A stretch of 34,989 nt of DNA from an uncultured Prevotella sp. (GTDB lineage Bacteria > Bacteroidota > Bacteroidia > Bacteroidales > Bacteroidaceae). Under the pieces are notes generated by a model, which was not told the DNA's origin, ran no database searches, and saw nothing but the letters and a program-made list of their open reading frames with translations. The DNA is taken from assembly GCA_946403845.1 (NCBI GenBank), contig CAMJBL010000023.1:1-34989 (forward strand). Direction: 5' to 3'. Of the stretch, positions 16,048-24,297 are shown piece after piece. Within the stretch, counting starts at the first letter, position 1, and each line of letters begins with the position of its first letter. A program made the translations under genes and the position numbers.

Positions 16048-17565
16048 TTATTCGTCTTCAAGAGGCACTGCAAAGTAGCCTTTCTTACCTGTAGGATAGA
16101 TACCCTGTATGTAGAGCACGGGCTCCTTTGACTTTGAAGCTTCTTTGACAATTTTCTGCAAGTCATCGATGGATTTGATGCTCTCGTCGTTGACGCGCTG
16201 GATGATGAATCCCTGAGGCACACCAGCATCCTTCAATCTTCCACCGCTGATCTTGGTCACCTGCAGACCGTAGCCGATGTTGAGCTGCTCCTTCTGGGAG
16301 TCGGTGAGGGGCTTGAATTGTCCACCGAGCACATCGATATCAGCATCCTTTACCACCTTTGTGTTGCCCTTCTCATTCTTGAGGGTGAGGGTAGCTGTCT
16401 TCTTGCTCTTGTTGCGCAGATAGGTGATGGTGATCTTGTCGCCAGGACGCTTCTGGGCAATGATATTCGACAGTTCGCCGAAGGCCTTCACCTTCTGACC
16501 ATCGATATGGGTGATGACATCGCCTTCCTTCAGACCGGCATCAGATGCAGCACCGTCGTCAACGACTTTACCGATATAAATGCCTTCCATCGTGCCAAGG
16601 TCAACCTCGTTGCCCTTCTCCTTCTCGGAATCCACATAATCGCTGACGTCACCACCTTGGATACCAATCATGGCACGCTGTACAGTACCATACTTCTTCA
16701 GATCGTCAACCACCTTATTCATAATGCTGGTGGGGATGGCAAAGCCGTAGCCGATATTCGATCCCGTGGGTGAAGCCAGCATGGCATTGATGCCAATGAG
16801 CGCACCTTGGGTGTTTACCAAAGCACCACCGGAGTTACCCTGATTAATGGCGGCATCGGTCTGGATCATCGACGACACCATGTTACGTCTGTTGGGATCG
16901 TTCATCGAACGGGCCTTCGCCGATACAATACCTGCGGTGACGGTGTTGTTGAGTCCGAGGGGATTACCCACGGCCAGCACCCATTCACCAACCTTTACTT
17001 CATCCGAGTTGGCAATCTGGATGGCAGGCAGGTTCTTGCCGTCGATCTTGATGAGGGCAAGGTCGGTGTCTGCATCAGAACCGATGATACGGGCGGAATA
17101 TTCCTTATTGTCGTTGAGGGTTACCAACAGTTCGTCAGCACCGTCGACCACGTGGTTGTTGGTCACGATATAACCGTCGGCAGAGATGATGACTCCTGAG
17201 CCTGCAGCGACACGTTTCGGGGTCTGCACCTGACGCTGGCGACGACCGCCATTGCCTTGTCCCTGTCCACGGCCGAAGAATCCACCGAAGGGGTCAGAGA
17301 AGAAATCCTCGAAGGGGTCGGAATACTCGACCGTCTGCACCTTGGAATTCTGCGTGTTCTTGATATAAACAACAGAGGGCAGTGCCTTTTCAGCGGCATA
17401 GGTCAGATCGACGGGCTGGCCAGCCGTTACGTTCGTCACTTCAGGAGCCTGATTGGGAGTTGTTGCAGCATTGGTCTTATTGATAGCTGCAACGGAGAGT
17501 ACCAAGGCAACCACGCATACCGCCGGGGTTGCCACATTTACAATCTTCTTCATATTAGCATTCAT
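16048..17565 (-). CDS. degP: DegP/HtrA-type periplasmic serine protease
   Basis: A 505-aa envelope quality-control protease and chaperone. It has an N-terminal signal segment (about 1-33), then a trypsin-like domain with His138 (TNNHVVDG), Asp168 (TDLALIKI) and Ser245 (GNSGGALV), all intact. The LA loop is long and rich in Phe, Gly and Asp (DPFEDFFSDPFGGFFGRG). Two PDZ domains follow (about 305-400 and 420-490), the first with GLKEGDVITHIDGQKV. Length and domains fit Do-family proteases. ATG codons occur at residues 1 and 5; I keep the first. It has its own terminator and an upstream region rich in palindromes, so it is probably a stand-alone stress-responsive unit (inference). Confidence 0.95.
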   Translation of the reverse strand: MNANMKKIVNVATPAVCVVALVLSVAAINKTNAATTPNQAPEVTNVTAGQPVDLTYAAEKALPSVVYIKNTQNSKVQTVEYSDPFEDFFSDPFGGFFGRGQGQGNGGRRQRQVQTPKRVAAGSGVIISADGYIVTNNHVVDGADELLVTLNDNKEYSARIIGSDADTDLALIKIDGKNLPAIQIANSDEVKVGEWVLAVGNPLGLNNTVTAGIVSAKARSMNDPNRRNMVSSMIQTDAAINQGNSGGALVNTQGALIGINAMLASPTGSNIGYGFAIPTSIMNKVVDDLKKYGTVQRAMIGIQGGDVSDYVDSEKEKGNEVDLGTMEGIYIGKVVDDGAASDAGLKEGDVITHIDGQKVKAFGELSNIIAQKRPGDKITITYLRNKSKKTATLTLKNEKGNTKVVKDADIDVLGGQFKPLTDSQKEQLNIGYGLQVTKISGGRLKDAGVPQGFIIQRVNDESIKSIDDLQKIVKEASKSKEPVLYIQGIYPTGKKGYFAVPLEDE

Positions 17566-17628
17566 TTTTTTGATAATTTAAATTCGTTATTCCTGTTGAT
17601 TCTGAGCCTATGCTCATGAAATCGGATG

Positions 17629-17662
17629 CAAATATAGTGGCATTTTTTTGTTTACTGACAAA
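17629..17662 (-). promoter_or_regulatory. Probable promoter of degP
   Basis: On the minus strand TTTG (17662-17659) lies 22 bp before TATATTTG (17636-17629), about 64 bp upstream of the ATG. The spacing is slightly long. Immediately upstream are TGACA-AAA-TGTCA and the 12-bp palindrome ACAAATATTTGT (17668-17679). Confidence 0.5.
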
Positions 17663-17798
17663 ATGTCACAAATATTTGTCCCAATTTAACACTTCTGCCA
17701 TTTAGCTTAACGGCTCTTTGCGTTTAACACTATATTTGTTAAACGATAGACAAATTTAAGAATTGTCAGTTGTTTTAATTACAAATAATCAACTAATA

Positions 17799-19280
17799 TT
17801 ATATCTTTGTTGCCAGGAAACCTTCGATGTTCTCGTAGCGGCGCTTCATCATGCGGTTATAGATATTCCGAATCCACAAGGGATAGGTAACGATGAAGGC
17901 CAACCCTAATACACACATGAAGATATAGGTGGTTGTCAGACCTACGGTGAAATAGCCGATACCGACAATCATTCCTGGCAAGAGAAGGGCCGCTAATTCG
18001 ATGATGATCTGGATACCGTTTTCGAAATTACCCTTACCCGTGACTTTCAGCTGCAGGGGGATGGTCTGTTTGTTATAAACCGCCAGCTGGAAGATGATGA
18101 AATGGATAAGTCCGCCCACCAGCAGCATATAGCCAAAGAGCATCAACAGGGTGAACTTACCCTTGAAGACGGCTGGCAGCATGATGAGGAAGGGAATGAC
18201 GAGCACTGCGCAATAGAAGATGTATTTGGCCTTGAGCAGCGAGATGATATTCTCGCGCTGTGTCATCAGCAGACTGATATAGTTGCCTTCCTGTCCCATG
18301 ATCTTGATGAGGGCCGTCATGCCATAGATGGCAAAGCAGTAGAGACACCAGAAATTGGTCATCATCGGATTGTCGTAGACGTTGGTATAGGCAATGAGCA
18401 GTGAGAAGACGACCACCAGCGCCAGACTCATGATACAACGCTGCTTCATGGTCTTGTTCCTCAGGTTTGACTTGAGTTCGATCTTCAGATACTCGCCGAT
18501 AATACCGAAGCGGTTAAAGAAGGCAAACTGCGACACGCGCTTGAGTTCTTTCTCCTTCTGCTTTGAGATCTCCTCATAGACATACTTAAACTGGAGATGG
18601 CGGTTCAGCATGAAGAGACCACACAGGGCTAACAACACCAAAGGCAGGAGCCACCAGGCGGTATTGAATTTCTGGATGAAGTCGAGTGTATGCCCTAACG
18701 TCTTTGCTGACATAGTAATGAGCGTGGGGATGAACGGGATGCTATAGAGTAGCAGTCCTGGGATGATCCACAGCACATTGCGGTTAATCATCGTGCGGAA
18801 GAACAGGTATATCTGGCTGTTGAGTATAATGAGCAGCTGCGCCAGCAACACCACATAGAGCGTGGTCAGCACCGAGGCGCCTGAGCACAATACGATGATG
18901 GCAAAGGGAATGAACAACCCCAGCCACAGGAAGTTGAAACCACTCAGATGCGAGGATAAGAGAAAACACTCGATGGCCGAATAGCGTGATATCGGCAAGA
19001 GGATATAGGGCTTGACCATCATGGCGGGTGTTGTCTGGAAGATAAAACGCAAGAGGAAATCGATGGGCAGGATGATGAGCATTGACATGATCAAGAGACC
19101 CGGCTCCCCCTCAGCTGCTATGCCGATGAGAACGCCATACATGATGAGGTAGATGATAAACATGACGGCACCAAAGCCTATCAGGACCTTGGCCCATTTG
19201 TTCTGTTCGAAAGCCGGACTACGACGGTAGCTCAGGTTGATATTCTTGCGCAGGAGGCGGAAAAGTTGCAGTTTGTTCAT
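17799..19280 (-). CDS. Polytopic membrane protein, ABC-2-like permease (possibly DUF5687)
   Basis: A 493-aa integral membrane protein with about 11-12 hydrophobic segments. It has a basic N-terminus (MNKLQLFRLLRKNINLSYRR) and a cytosolic loop around residues 230-270 (EEISKQKEKELKR). The layout resembles Bacteroidetes DUF5687/ABC-2-type permeases; this is from memory and not certain. Its start overlaps the lolA stop by 4 bp (ATGA), so the pair is translationally coupled. No ABC ATPase lies beside it; the only one in the window is at 6256-7692, on an unrelated transcript. A role in moving a lipid or lipoprotein across the inner membrane would fit its LolA neighbour, but that is inference. Confidence 0.7.
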   Translation of the reverse strand: MNKLQLFRLLRKNINLSYRRSPAFEQNKWAKVLIGFGAVMFIIYLIMYGVLIGIAAEGEPGLLIMSMLIILPIDFLLRFIFQTTPAMMVKPYILLPISRYSAIECFLLSSHLSGFNFLWLGLFIPFAIIVLCSGASVLTTLYVVLLAQLLIILNSQIYLFFRTMINRNVLWIIPGLLLYSIPFIPTLITMSAKTLGHTLDFIQKFNTAWWLLPLVLLALCGLFMLNRHLQFKYVYEEISKQKEKELKRVSQFAFFNRFGIIGEYLKIELKSNLRNKTMKQRCIMSLALVVVFSLLIAYTNVYDNPMMTNFWCLYCFAIYGMTALIKIMGQEGNYISLLMTQRENIISLLKAKYIFYCAVLVIPFLIMLPAVFKGKFTLLMLFGYMLLVGGLIHFIIFQLAVYNKQTIPLQLKVTGKGNFENGIQIIIELAALLLPGMIVGIGYFTVGLTTTYIFMCVLGLAFIVTYPLWIRNIYNRMMKRRYENIEGFLATKI

Positions 19281-19876
19281 CTTAAGTCTATGATTTCAGC
19301 TGATGGGAAGTCTTTGGAATTAAAAATGAAGAGACCATCGTTCAGCGTGGTTGTTTTCAACTGGCTGATGACGAAGGTGCTCCACTTGTCTTTCTGCTTC
19401 ATTTTGACGTGTGTAGGATGATAGGAATTCTTGTCGACGATGATATACATCTCCTGAATCCTATGGTTGTTATCTGTAGATACCAGGTGAACCTCGTAGG
19501 AATTATCTACCTCCTTTGATGTCAGCTTGTAGCCTTTCTTATAGATGTTAATGAAGTTATAGGGATTGATGGCCTGCAGCTGCGCTTCCGTCGGATTGCT
19601 GATGTTCACCTCGTCGTTGCCCTTCATATAGGTCCACTGTGTCTTACCGTCAAACCAGATGGTGGCATCGGGGGTGGTGGCATGGAACTTATTGCCCTTG
19701 ATGGCTATCTCGCCACTGGTGGTTCCAAACTGTTTGCTGATCATCTGGAAGTGAGCCTGTACACCACCAGGGTTGCTCACCGTGGCGGCTGCTTTATCGA
19801 GAATGCGTTTCGCACTTTCTGCTTGAGCACCTGCACAGACGAGTAACAGGGCTATCATTGCTACATACTTTTTCAT
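19277..19876 (-). CDS. lolA: LolA-like outer-membrane lipoprotein carrier
   Basis: A 199-aa periplasmic protein with a signal peptide (MKKYVAMIALLLVCAGAQA) and the LolA/LolB fold pattern: an unclosed beta-barrel with strand pairs such as GEIAIKGNKFHATTPDATIWFDGKT and WTYMKGNDEVNIS, and a C-terminal strand segment near FPSAEIIDLR. LolA carries lipoproteins from LolCDE to the outer membrane. The family is diverse and some members have other cargo. It lies 22 bp after ftsK and overlaps the permease start by 4 bp, giving an ftsK-lolA-permease unit. LolCDE is not in the window. Confidence 0.85.
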   Translation of the reverse strand: MKKYVAMIALLLVCAGAQAESAKRILDKAAATVSNPGGVQAHFQMISKQFGTTSGEIAIKGNKFHATTPDATIWFDGKTQWTYMKGNDEVNISNPTEAQLQAINPYNFINIYKKGYKLTSKEVDNSYEVHLVSTDNNHRIQEMYIIVDKNSYHPTHVKMKQKDKWSTFVISQLKTTTLNDGLFIFNSKDFPSAEIIDLR

Positions 19877-19898
19877 ATTCTTATAAATCTATTAGTTT

Positions 19899-22349
19899 CT
19901 ATCTGAGTGAGGCAAGAAGACTATTCAGGCTGTTCTCGTCCTGAATCATAACCTCGCGGGGTTTCGAGCCCATGGCGGCACCCACCACGCCGGCTTTCTC
20001 CAACTGGTCCATCAGACGGCCTGCACGGTTGTAGCCAATGGCAAACTTACGCTGGATGAGCGAAGTTGAGCCGCTCTGGTTGATGACAATCAGACGGGCA
20101 GCATCCTCGAATAACGGATCGAGATGGGCCATGTCGACCTCCTTGTCACCACCATCGCCGAAATCTGCCTCAGGTGTATCGGGCTCTGGCAGTTCAAACG
20201 GCATGTTATAGCTCTGCTGCTCAGCGATGAACTCATTGATGCGCTCTACCTCTGGCGTGTCGACAAAGGCACACTGGATACGGATGGGCTCAGCACCGCC
20301 CAGATAGAGCATATCGCCCTTTCCTATAAGCTGCTGGGCGCCTGTGCGGTCTAGGATGGTCTTCGAGTCGATGCCGGCACTCACCTTGAAGGCAATACGG
20401 GCGGGGAAGTTGGCCTTGATATTACCGGTGATGATGGTTGTCGTAGGGCGCTGGGTGGCAATAATCATGTGGATACCCACGGCACGGGCCAGCTGGGCGA
20501 TACGTGCAATCGGCATTTCTATTTCCTTGCCTGCTGTCATGATCAAATCCCCGAACTCATCGATGATAACCACAATGTAAGGCATATAGCCATGTCCGCC
20601 ACGTGGCGGGATCTTGCGGTCGACGAATTTCTGGTTATACTCCTTGATATTCTTGGCACGAACCTCTTTCAATAGGTCGTAGCGGGTATCCATCAGTTTG
20701 CAGAGCGAGTTCAAGGTGCGTACCACCTTTGTCACATCGGTGATGATGGGATCGGCATCCTCATCGGGCACCTTCGCCAGGAAATGGTTAATCAGCGGGT
20801 TGTAGATAGAGAACTCCACCTTCTTTGGGTCAACGAGTACAATCTTCAACTCTGCGGGATGCTTCTTATATAATAAAGAGGTGATGATGGCATTCAGTCC
20901 GACAGACTTACCCTGACCGGTAGCACCAGCCACCAACAGGTGAGGCGCCTTGGCCAGATCGAACATGAAGACTTCGTTGGTAATCGTCTTTCCCACGGCG
21001 CAGGGCAGCTCCATCTGACTCTCCTGGAATTTCTTGGAGTTAAGGATCGATTCCATCGAGACAATCGAGGGCTTGGCATTGGGAACCTCAATACCTACCG
21101 TTCCTCTACCAGGCATCGGCGCAATGATACGGATACCGAGGGCTGAGAGACTTAGGGCGATATCATCCTCCAGAGAGCGGATCTTCGTGATGCGGACACC
21201 TGGGGCGAGGGTGATCTCATAAAGCGTGATGGTCGGACCCACTGTGGCCTTGATGCTGGCAATCTCTACACCGAAGGTACGCAGCACATCGACAATGCGG
21301 TTCTTATTGGCTGTTTGTTCAGCCATATCGATATACGGTTTACCGTCGTTATCGTATTTCTTCAGCAGGTCGAGAGTGGGGTAGCGATAGTTCTCCAGAT
21401 CCTTCTTGGGGTCGTATGGACCTTCGGCCTCCAAGATGCCGAGGGTATTGGAATCAGCCGTTTCATCGTCGCCCTTGGCCACCTCTACTTCCATTTCCAC
21501 ATGCTTTGTGGGCTTTTGAATAACAGGCTTCTCGAATGAATCCTCCTCATAGCCCTTGTCAATCACTTCTGCCGTTCCGTCATCTTTGAAATTCACCACC
21601 TGCTCGGTAGGATTGTCAAAGATCGTCGGATCTTCCTCCGTCTGCATCTGGTCTTCGTAGGACTCCTTCGGCTCGTTGGGGTCATTGTTGGTAATCTTGA
21701 ACTTCACCTTGTCGATGAATTTCGTCGGGTTCAGTATCTTGCGGATGATGAAGATGGTCTCTGCACTCAGATAGGTGAGGAAAGCGATGGCCGTGAGAGC
21801 CAGGATGGCCGTGAGGCCCGGAGCGCCCAGCAGGTTCTCGATGGCTTGCTGGATATAAAGACCGTGGTCTCCACCTGGATTATAGCAAGCATCGTCGAAG
21901 AAGGGTGAGAGGAACTTCGAGAAGGTTACTGAACTCCAGATCATCAATATCATAAGAGCCATGAACCATTTCAACAGGTTGACACGGTAGGCCTTGATGA
22001 GATGAATGCTTACAAGAAAAAGAAAGATGGGGATGAAGAAAGCCGAGAGTCCGAAGCTGCGCTTAATAAAATACCACGCTGCATAGGCGCCTACACTCCC
22101 ACAGGTATTGCTGAACTCCTGATGCTCGTTGAGTATTTCGCCCTCGCGGGGTGTCTCAATCATACTCTGATCGGCTGCTCCCGTGGTGAAATACGAGATG
22201 AAGGCCAGTGTGAGATAGCCGGCTACAAGGAATAAAAGAATACCGATGAGAAAACTCAGTTTCTCATTGTTGAAGAAGTTTTTAAAACCTAATATATCAA
22301 GGAATCCGGATGGACGATTCTCTTTCTTTTCCCGCTTTTTCTTTGCCAT
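19899..22349 (-). CDS. ftsK: DNA translocase FtsK
   Basis: Septal DNA pump that clears chromosome ends during division. I start it at 22349 (MAKKKREKKENRPSG, 816 aa); the frame opens 17 codons earlier, across the promoter. About four membrane segments lie at residues 30-200. A short acidic linker rich in Glu, Asp and Pro follows (about 220-310), much shorter than in E. coli. The motor domain has Walker A GATGQGKS, LVDPKKVEF, Walker B VVIIDEFGDL, and the TQRPTTTIITGNIKANFPAR region. A C-terminal gamma winged helix (QRKFAIGYNRAGRLMDQLEK) should read KOPS-like sequences. It heads the ftsK-lolA-permease unit and is divergent from the exonuclease gene. Confidence 0.96.
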   Translation of the reverse strand: MAKKKREKKENRPSGFLDILGFKNFFNNEKLSFLIGILLFLVAGYLTLAFISYFTTGAADQSMIETPREGEILNEHQEFSNTCGSVGAYAAWYFIKRSFGLSAFFIPIFLFLVSIHLIKAYRVNLLKWFMALMILMIWSSVTFSKFLSPFFDDACYNPGGDHGLYIQQAIENLLGAPGLTAILALTAIAFLTYLSAETIFIIRKILNPTKFIDKVKFKITNNDPNEPKESYEDQMQTEEDPTIFDNPTEQVVNFKDDGTAEVIDKGYEEDSFEKPVIQKPTKHVEMEVEVAKGDDETADSNTLGILEAEGPYDPKKDLENYRYPTLDLLKKYDNDGKPYIDMAEQTANKNRIVDVLRTFGVEIASIKATVGPTITLYEITLAPGVRITKIRSLEDDIALSLSALGIRIIAPMPGRGTVGIEVPNAKPSIVSMESILNSKKFQESQMELPCAVGKTITNEVFMFDLAKAPHLLVAGATGQGKSVGLNAIITSLLYKKHPAELKIVLVDPKKVEFSIYNPLINHFLAKVPDEDADPIITDVTKVVRTLNSLCKLMDTRYDLLKEVRAKNIKEYNQKFVDRKIPPRGGHGYMPYIVVIIDEFGDLIMTAGKEIEMPIARIAQLARAVGIHMIIATQRPTTTIITGNIKANFPARIAFKVSAGIDSKTILDRTGAQQLIGKGDMLYLGGAEPIRIQCAFVDTPEVERINEFIAEQQSYNMPFELPEPDTPEADFGDGGDKEVDMAHLDPLFEDAARLIVINQSGSTSLIQRKFAIGYNRAGRLMDQLEKAGVVGAAMGSKPREVMIQDENSLNSLLASLR

Positions 22350-22377
22350 AATATGAATGCTTCGAAATATTTTTGTG

Positions 22378-22385
22378 CAAAAGTA
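22378..22385 (-). promoter_or_regulatory. Probable -7 box of ftsK
   Basis: The minus strand reads TACTTTTG, matching TAnnTTTG, 28 bp upstream of the chosen ATG at 22349. A -33 element is not clear. The divergent exonuclease promoter lies within 60 bp. Confidence 0.5.
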
Positions 22386-22429
22386 TAGTAAAAAACTCAC
22401 ATTTCATCATTTTTTCCCAAATTTTTATG

Positions 22430-22437
22430 TAATTTTG
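22430..22437 (+). promoter_or_regulatory. Probable -7 box of the exonuclease operon
   Basis: TAATTTTG matches TAnnTTTG and ends only 9 bp before the ATG at 22447. If it is used, transcription would begin within a few bases of the start codon and the mRNA would be nearly leaderless. The -33 match is poor. Confidence 0.4.
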
Positions 22438-22446
22438 CACCTGAAA

Positions 22447-23124
22447 ATGAAAAAAATAATCTATAACAGGTTTAACAAAGCGTGGTTGGAGGATTTACCC
22501 AGGGTGGTATACGATGGTAAAATCATTGTTGTAACCTCTTTCTCCGAAGCCGAAAAAGCAGTCGACTATCTACTTACCATGCCTATTCTGGGCGTGGATA
22601 CGGAGACGCGGCCCTCGTTTACCAAGAACCAGCATTATAAATGCTCGTTGCTTCAGGTGGCCACTCACCATAATTGCTTTCTGTTCCGTCTGAATTATAT
22701 TGGTCTGTCTCCTGCCATCGTCAGATTGCTGGAGGATACCAAGGTGCCCAAGGTAGGTCTGTCGTGGCATGATGATATTCACTCGCTCCATGAACTGGGG
22801 AATTTCACCCCTGGGAATTTTATTGATCTGCAGCATCACATGCGCGATATTGGCATTGAGGATCTCAGTCTTCAGAAGTTATATGCCAACCTTTTCGAAG
22901 AGCGTATCAGTAAGGCTGAGCGATTGTCGAACTGGGAGCGTGATGTGCTTCAGGAGAAACAAATGACCTATGCTGCCATCGATGCCTGGGCCTGTATCCG
23001 TCTTTACGAGGAACTAGAGCGGCTCAAAGCCAGCGGAGAATACGAAATCCACGATGAACAGACTGAACTGGAGATAGAAGAGGAGTTTAAGCTTTATGAA
23101 GAACTTGCAGCTCAAAAGAAATAA
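22447..23124 (+). CDS. DEDDy-type 3'-5' exonuclease (RNase D-like)
   Basis: A 225-aa single-domain exonuclease from the ATG at 22447; the frame opens 30 codons earlier, across the promoter. The DEDDy motifs are visible: Exo I with D51 and E53 (GVDTETRPSF), Exo II around HDDIHSL (108-114), and Exo III with Y175 and D179 (YAAIDAW). The HRDC domains of full RNase D are absent, so it is better called a 3'-5' exonuclease domain protein; the target (RNA or DNA) is not shown. The C-terminus is Glu/Lys-rich. Its last 29 bp overlap the methyltransferase gene in another frame, so the two are co-expressed and probably coupled. Confidence 0.9.
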   Translation: MKKIIYNRFNKAWLEDLPRVVYDGKIIVVTSFSEAEKAVDYLLTMPILGVDTETRPSFTKNQHYKCSLLQVATHHNCFLFRLNYIGLSPAIVRLLEDTKVPKVGLSWHDDIHSLHELGNFTPGNFIDLQHHMRDIGIEDLSLQKLYANLFEERISKAERLSNWERDVLQEKQMTYAAIDAWACIRLYEELERLKASGEYEIHDEQTELEIEEEFKLYEELAAQKK

Positions 23125-24268
23125 GGAAGAAAGCTTGTTGCGCTTTCATCCTTGGGTGTTTTCTGGCGCTATCCAGTCGGCAGACGAGAGCCTGGAAGAC
23201 GGCGATTTGGTGCGTGTGTTGAGTTCCGAGGGACGTTTCATTGCTGTCGGACATTATCAGAAGGGCTCCATCGCGGTTCGTGTGCTGTCTTTCCGTGATG
23301 TGGCAATTGACGATGAATTCTGGTATTCCCGTCTCAAATCGGCTCTGAATATGCGAATTGCAATCGGTCTGGCCGATAATCCCGATAACAATACTTACCG
23401 ACTGGTTCATGGTGAAGGCGATAACCTGCCCGGACTGGTTATTGATGTCTATGGCAAGACGGCTGTGATGCAGGCGCATAGCATTGGCATGCATCTCGCT
23501 CGTGTCAACATCGCCGAGCAGTTGCAGAAGGTGATGCAGGGCCGCATCGAGAATGTCTACTATAAGAGCGAAACCACCCTGCCTTTTATGGACGAGATGG
23601 AAAATGGGTTCATCATTGGCAGTGGAGGCGACAATACCGCTTTGGAGAATGGTCTGATGTTCTATGTCGACTGGCTTCGTGGACAGAAGACCGGCTTTTT
23701 CGTTGACCAGCGTGAGAACCGTTCGCTGCTGGAGAAATTTGCGAAGGGCAGAAAAGTGCTGAATATGTTCTGCTATACTGGTGGCTTCTCTTTTTATGCC
23801 ATGCGTGGTGGAGCAACTTTGGTTCATTCCGTCGATAGCAGTGCTAAGGCCATCGAACTGACAAACCGTAATGTGCAGTTGAATTTCCCGGGCGATGCGC
23901 GTCATCAGGCCTTCTGCGAGGATGCTTTCAAGTATCTGGAAGGGGCCGACAAACAATACGACCTGATTATCCTTGATCCGCCGGCCTTTGCCAAACACCG
24001 TGGGGCCCTGCATAATGCTCTGAAAGGCTATACCCGTCTGAATAACAAGGCCTTCCAGATTATCCAGCCTGGTGGCATCCTCTTTACATTCAGTTGTTCG
24101 CAGGTGGTTACTAAGGATCATTTCCGTAATGCCGTCTTTACTGCTGCTGCCCAGGCAGGACGCAAAGTGCGTATCCTTCATCAGCTGCATCAGCCGGCTG
24201 ATCATCCTATCAATATCTATCATCCGGAAGGCGAATACCTCAAAGGCTTGGTACTCTACGTGGAGTGA
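23096..24268 (+). CDS. rlmI: RlmI-like 23S rRNA (cytosine-C5) methyltransferase
   Basis: A 390-aa class I SAM-dependent methyltransferase of the RlmI/RlmK-like group: an N-terminal PUA domain (1-75, with RFHPWVFSGAI) and a C-terminal Rossmann domain. SAM-binding and catalytic signatures are NMFCYTGGFSFYAM, HSVDSSAKAIELTNRN, and DPPAFAKH with a downstream FSCSQ. E. coli RlmI makes m5C1962 in 23S rRNA; the same site is inferred. It begins inside the exonuclease gene. It is followed by a 17-bp repeat spacer and tilS, so exonuclease, methyltransferase and tilS form an RNA-metabolism operon. Confidence 0.9.
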   Translation: MKNLQLKRNKEESLLRFHPWVFSGAIQSADESLEDGDLVRVLSSEGRFIAVGHYQKGSIAVRVLSFRDVAIDDEFWYSRLKSALNMRIAIGLADNPDNNTYRLVHGEGDNLPGLVIDVYGKTAVMQAHSIGMHLARVNIAEQLQKVMQGRIENVYYKSETTLPFMDEMENGFIIGSGGDNTALENGLMFYVDWLRGQKTGFFVDQRENRSLLEKFAKGRKVLNMFCYTGGFSFYAMRGGATLVHSVDSSAKAIELTNRNVQLNFPGDARHQAFCEDAFKYLEGADKQYDLIILDPPAFAKHRGALHNALKGYTRLNNKAFQIIQPGGILFTFSCSQVVTKDHFRNAVFTAAAQAGRKVRILHQLHQPADHPINIYHPEGEYLKGLVLYVE

Positions 24269-24297
24269 ATAGTGATTAGTGAAGAGTGAATAGTGTA
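24263..24297 (+). repeat. GAGTGAATAGTG repeats spanning rlmI stop and tilS start
   Basis: GAGTGAATAGTG occurs at 24263-24274 and 24284-24295, with the degenerate copy ATTAGTGAA between. The first copy contains the rlmI stop (TGA); the second supplies the GTG start of tilS. The core AGTGAATAGT recurs at 33254 before atpF. Confidence 0.8.
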
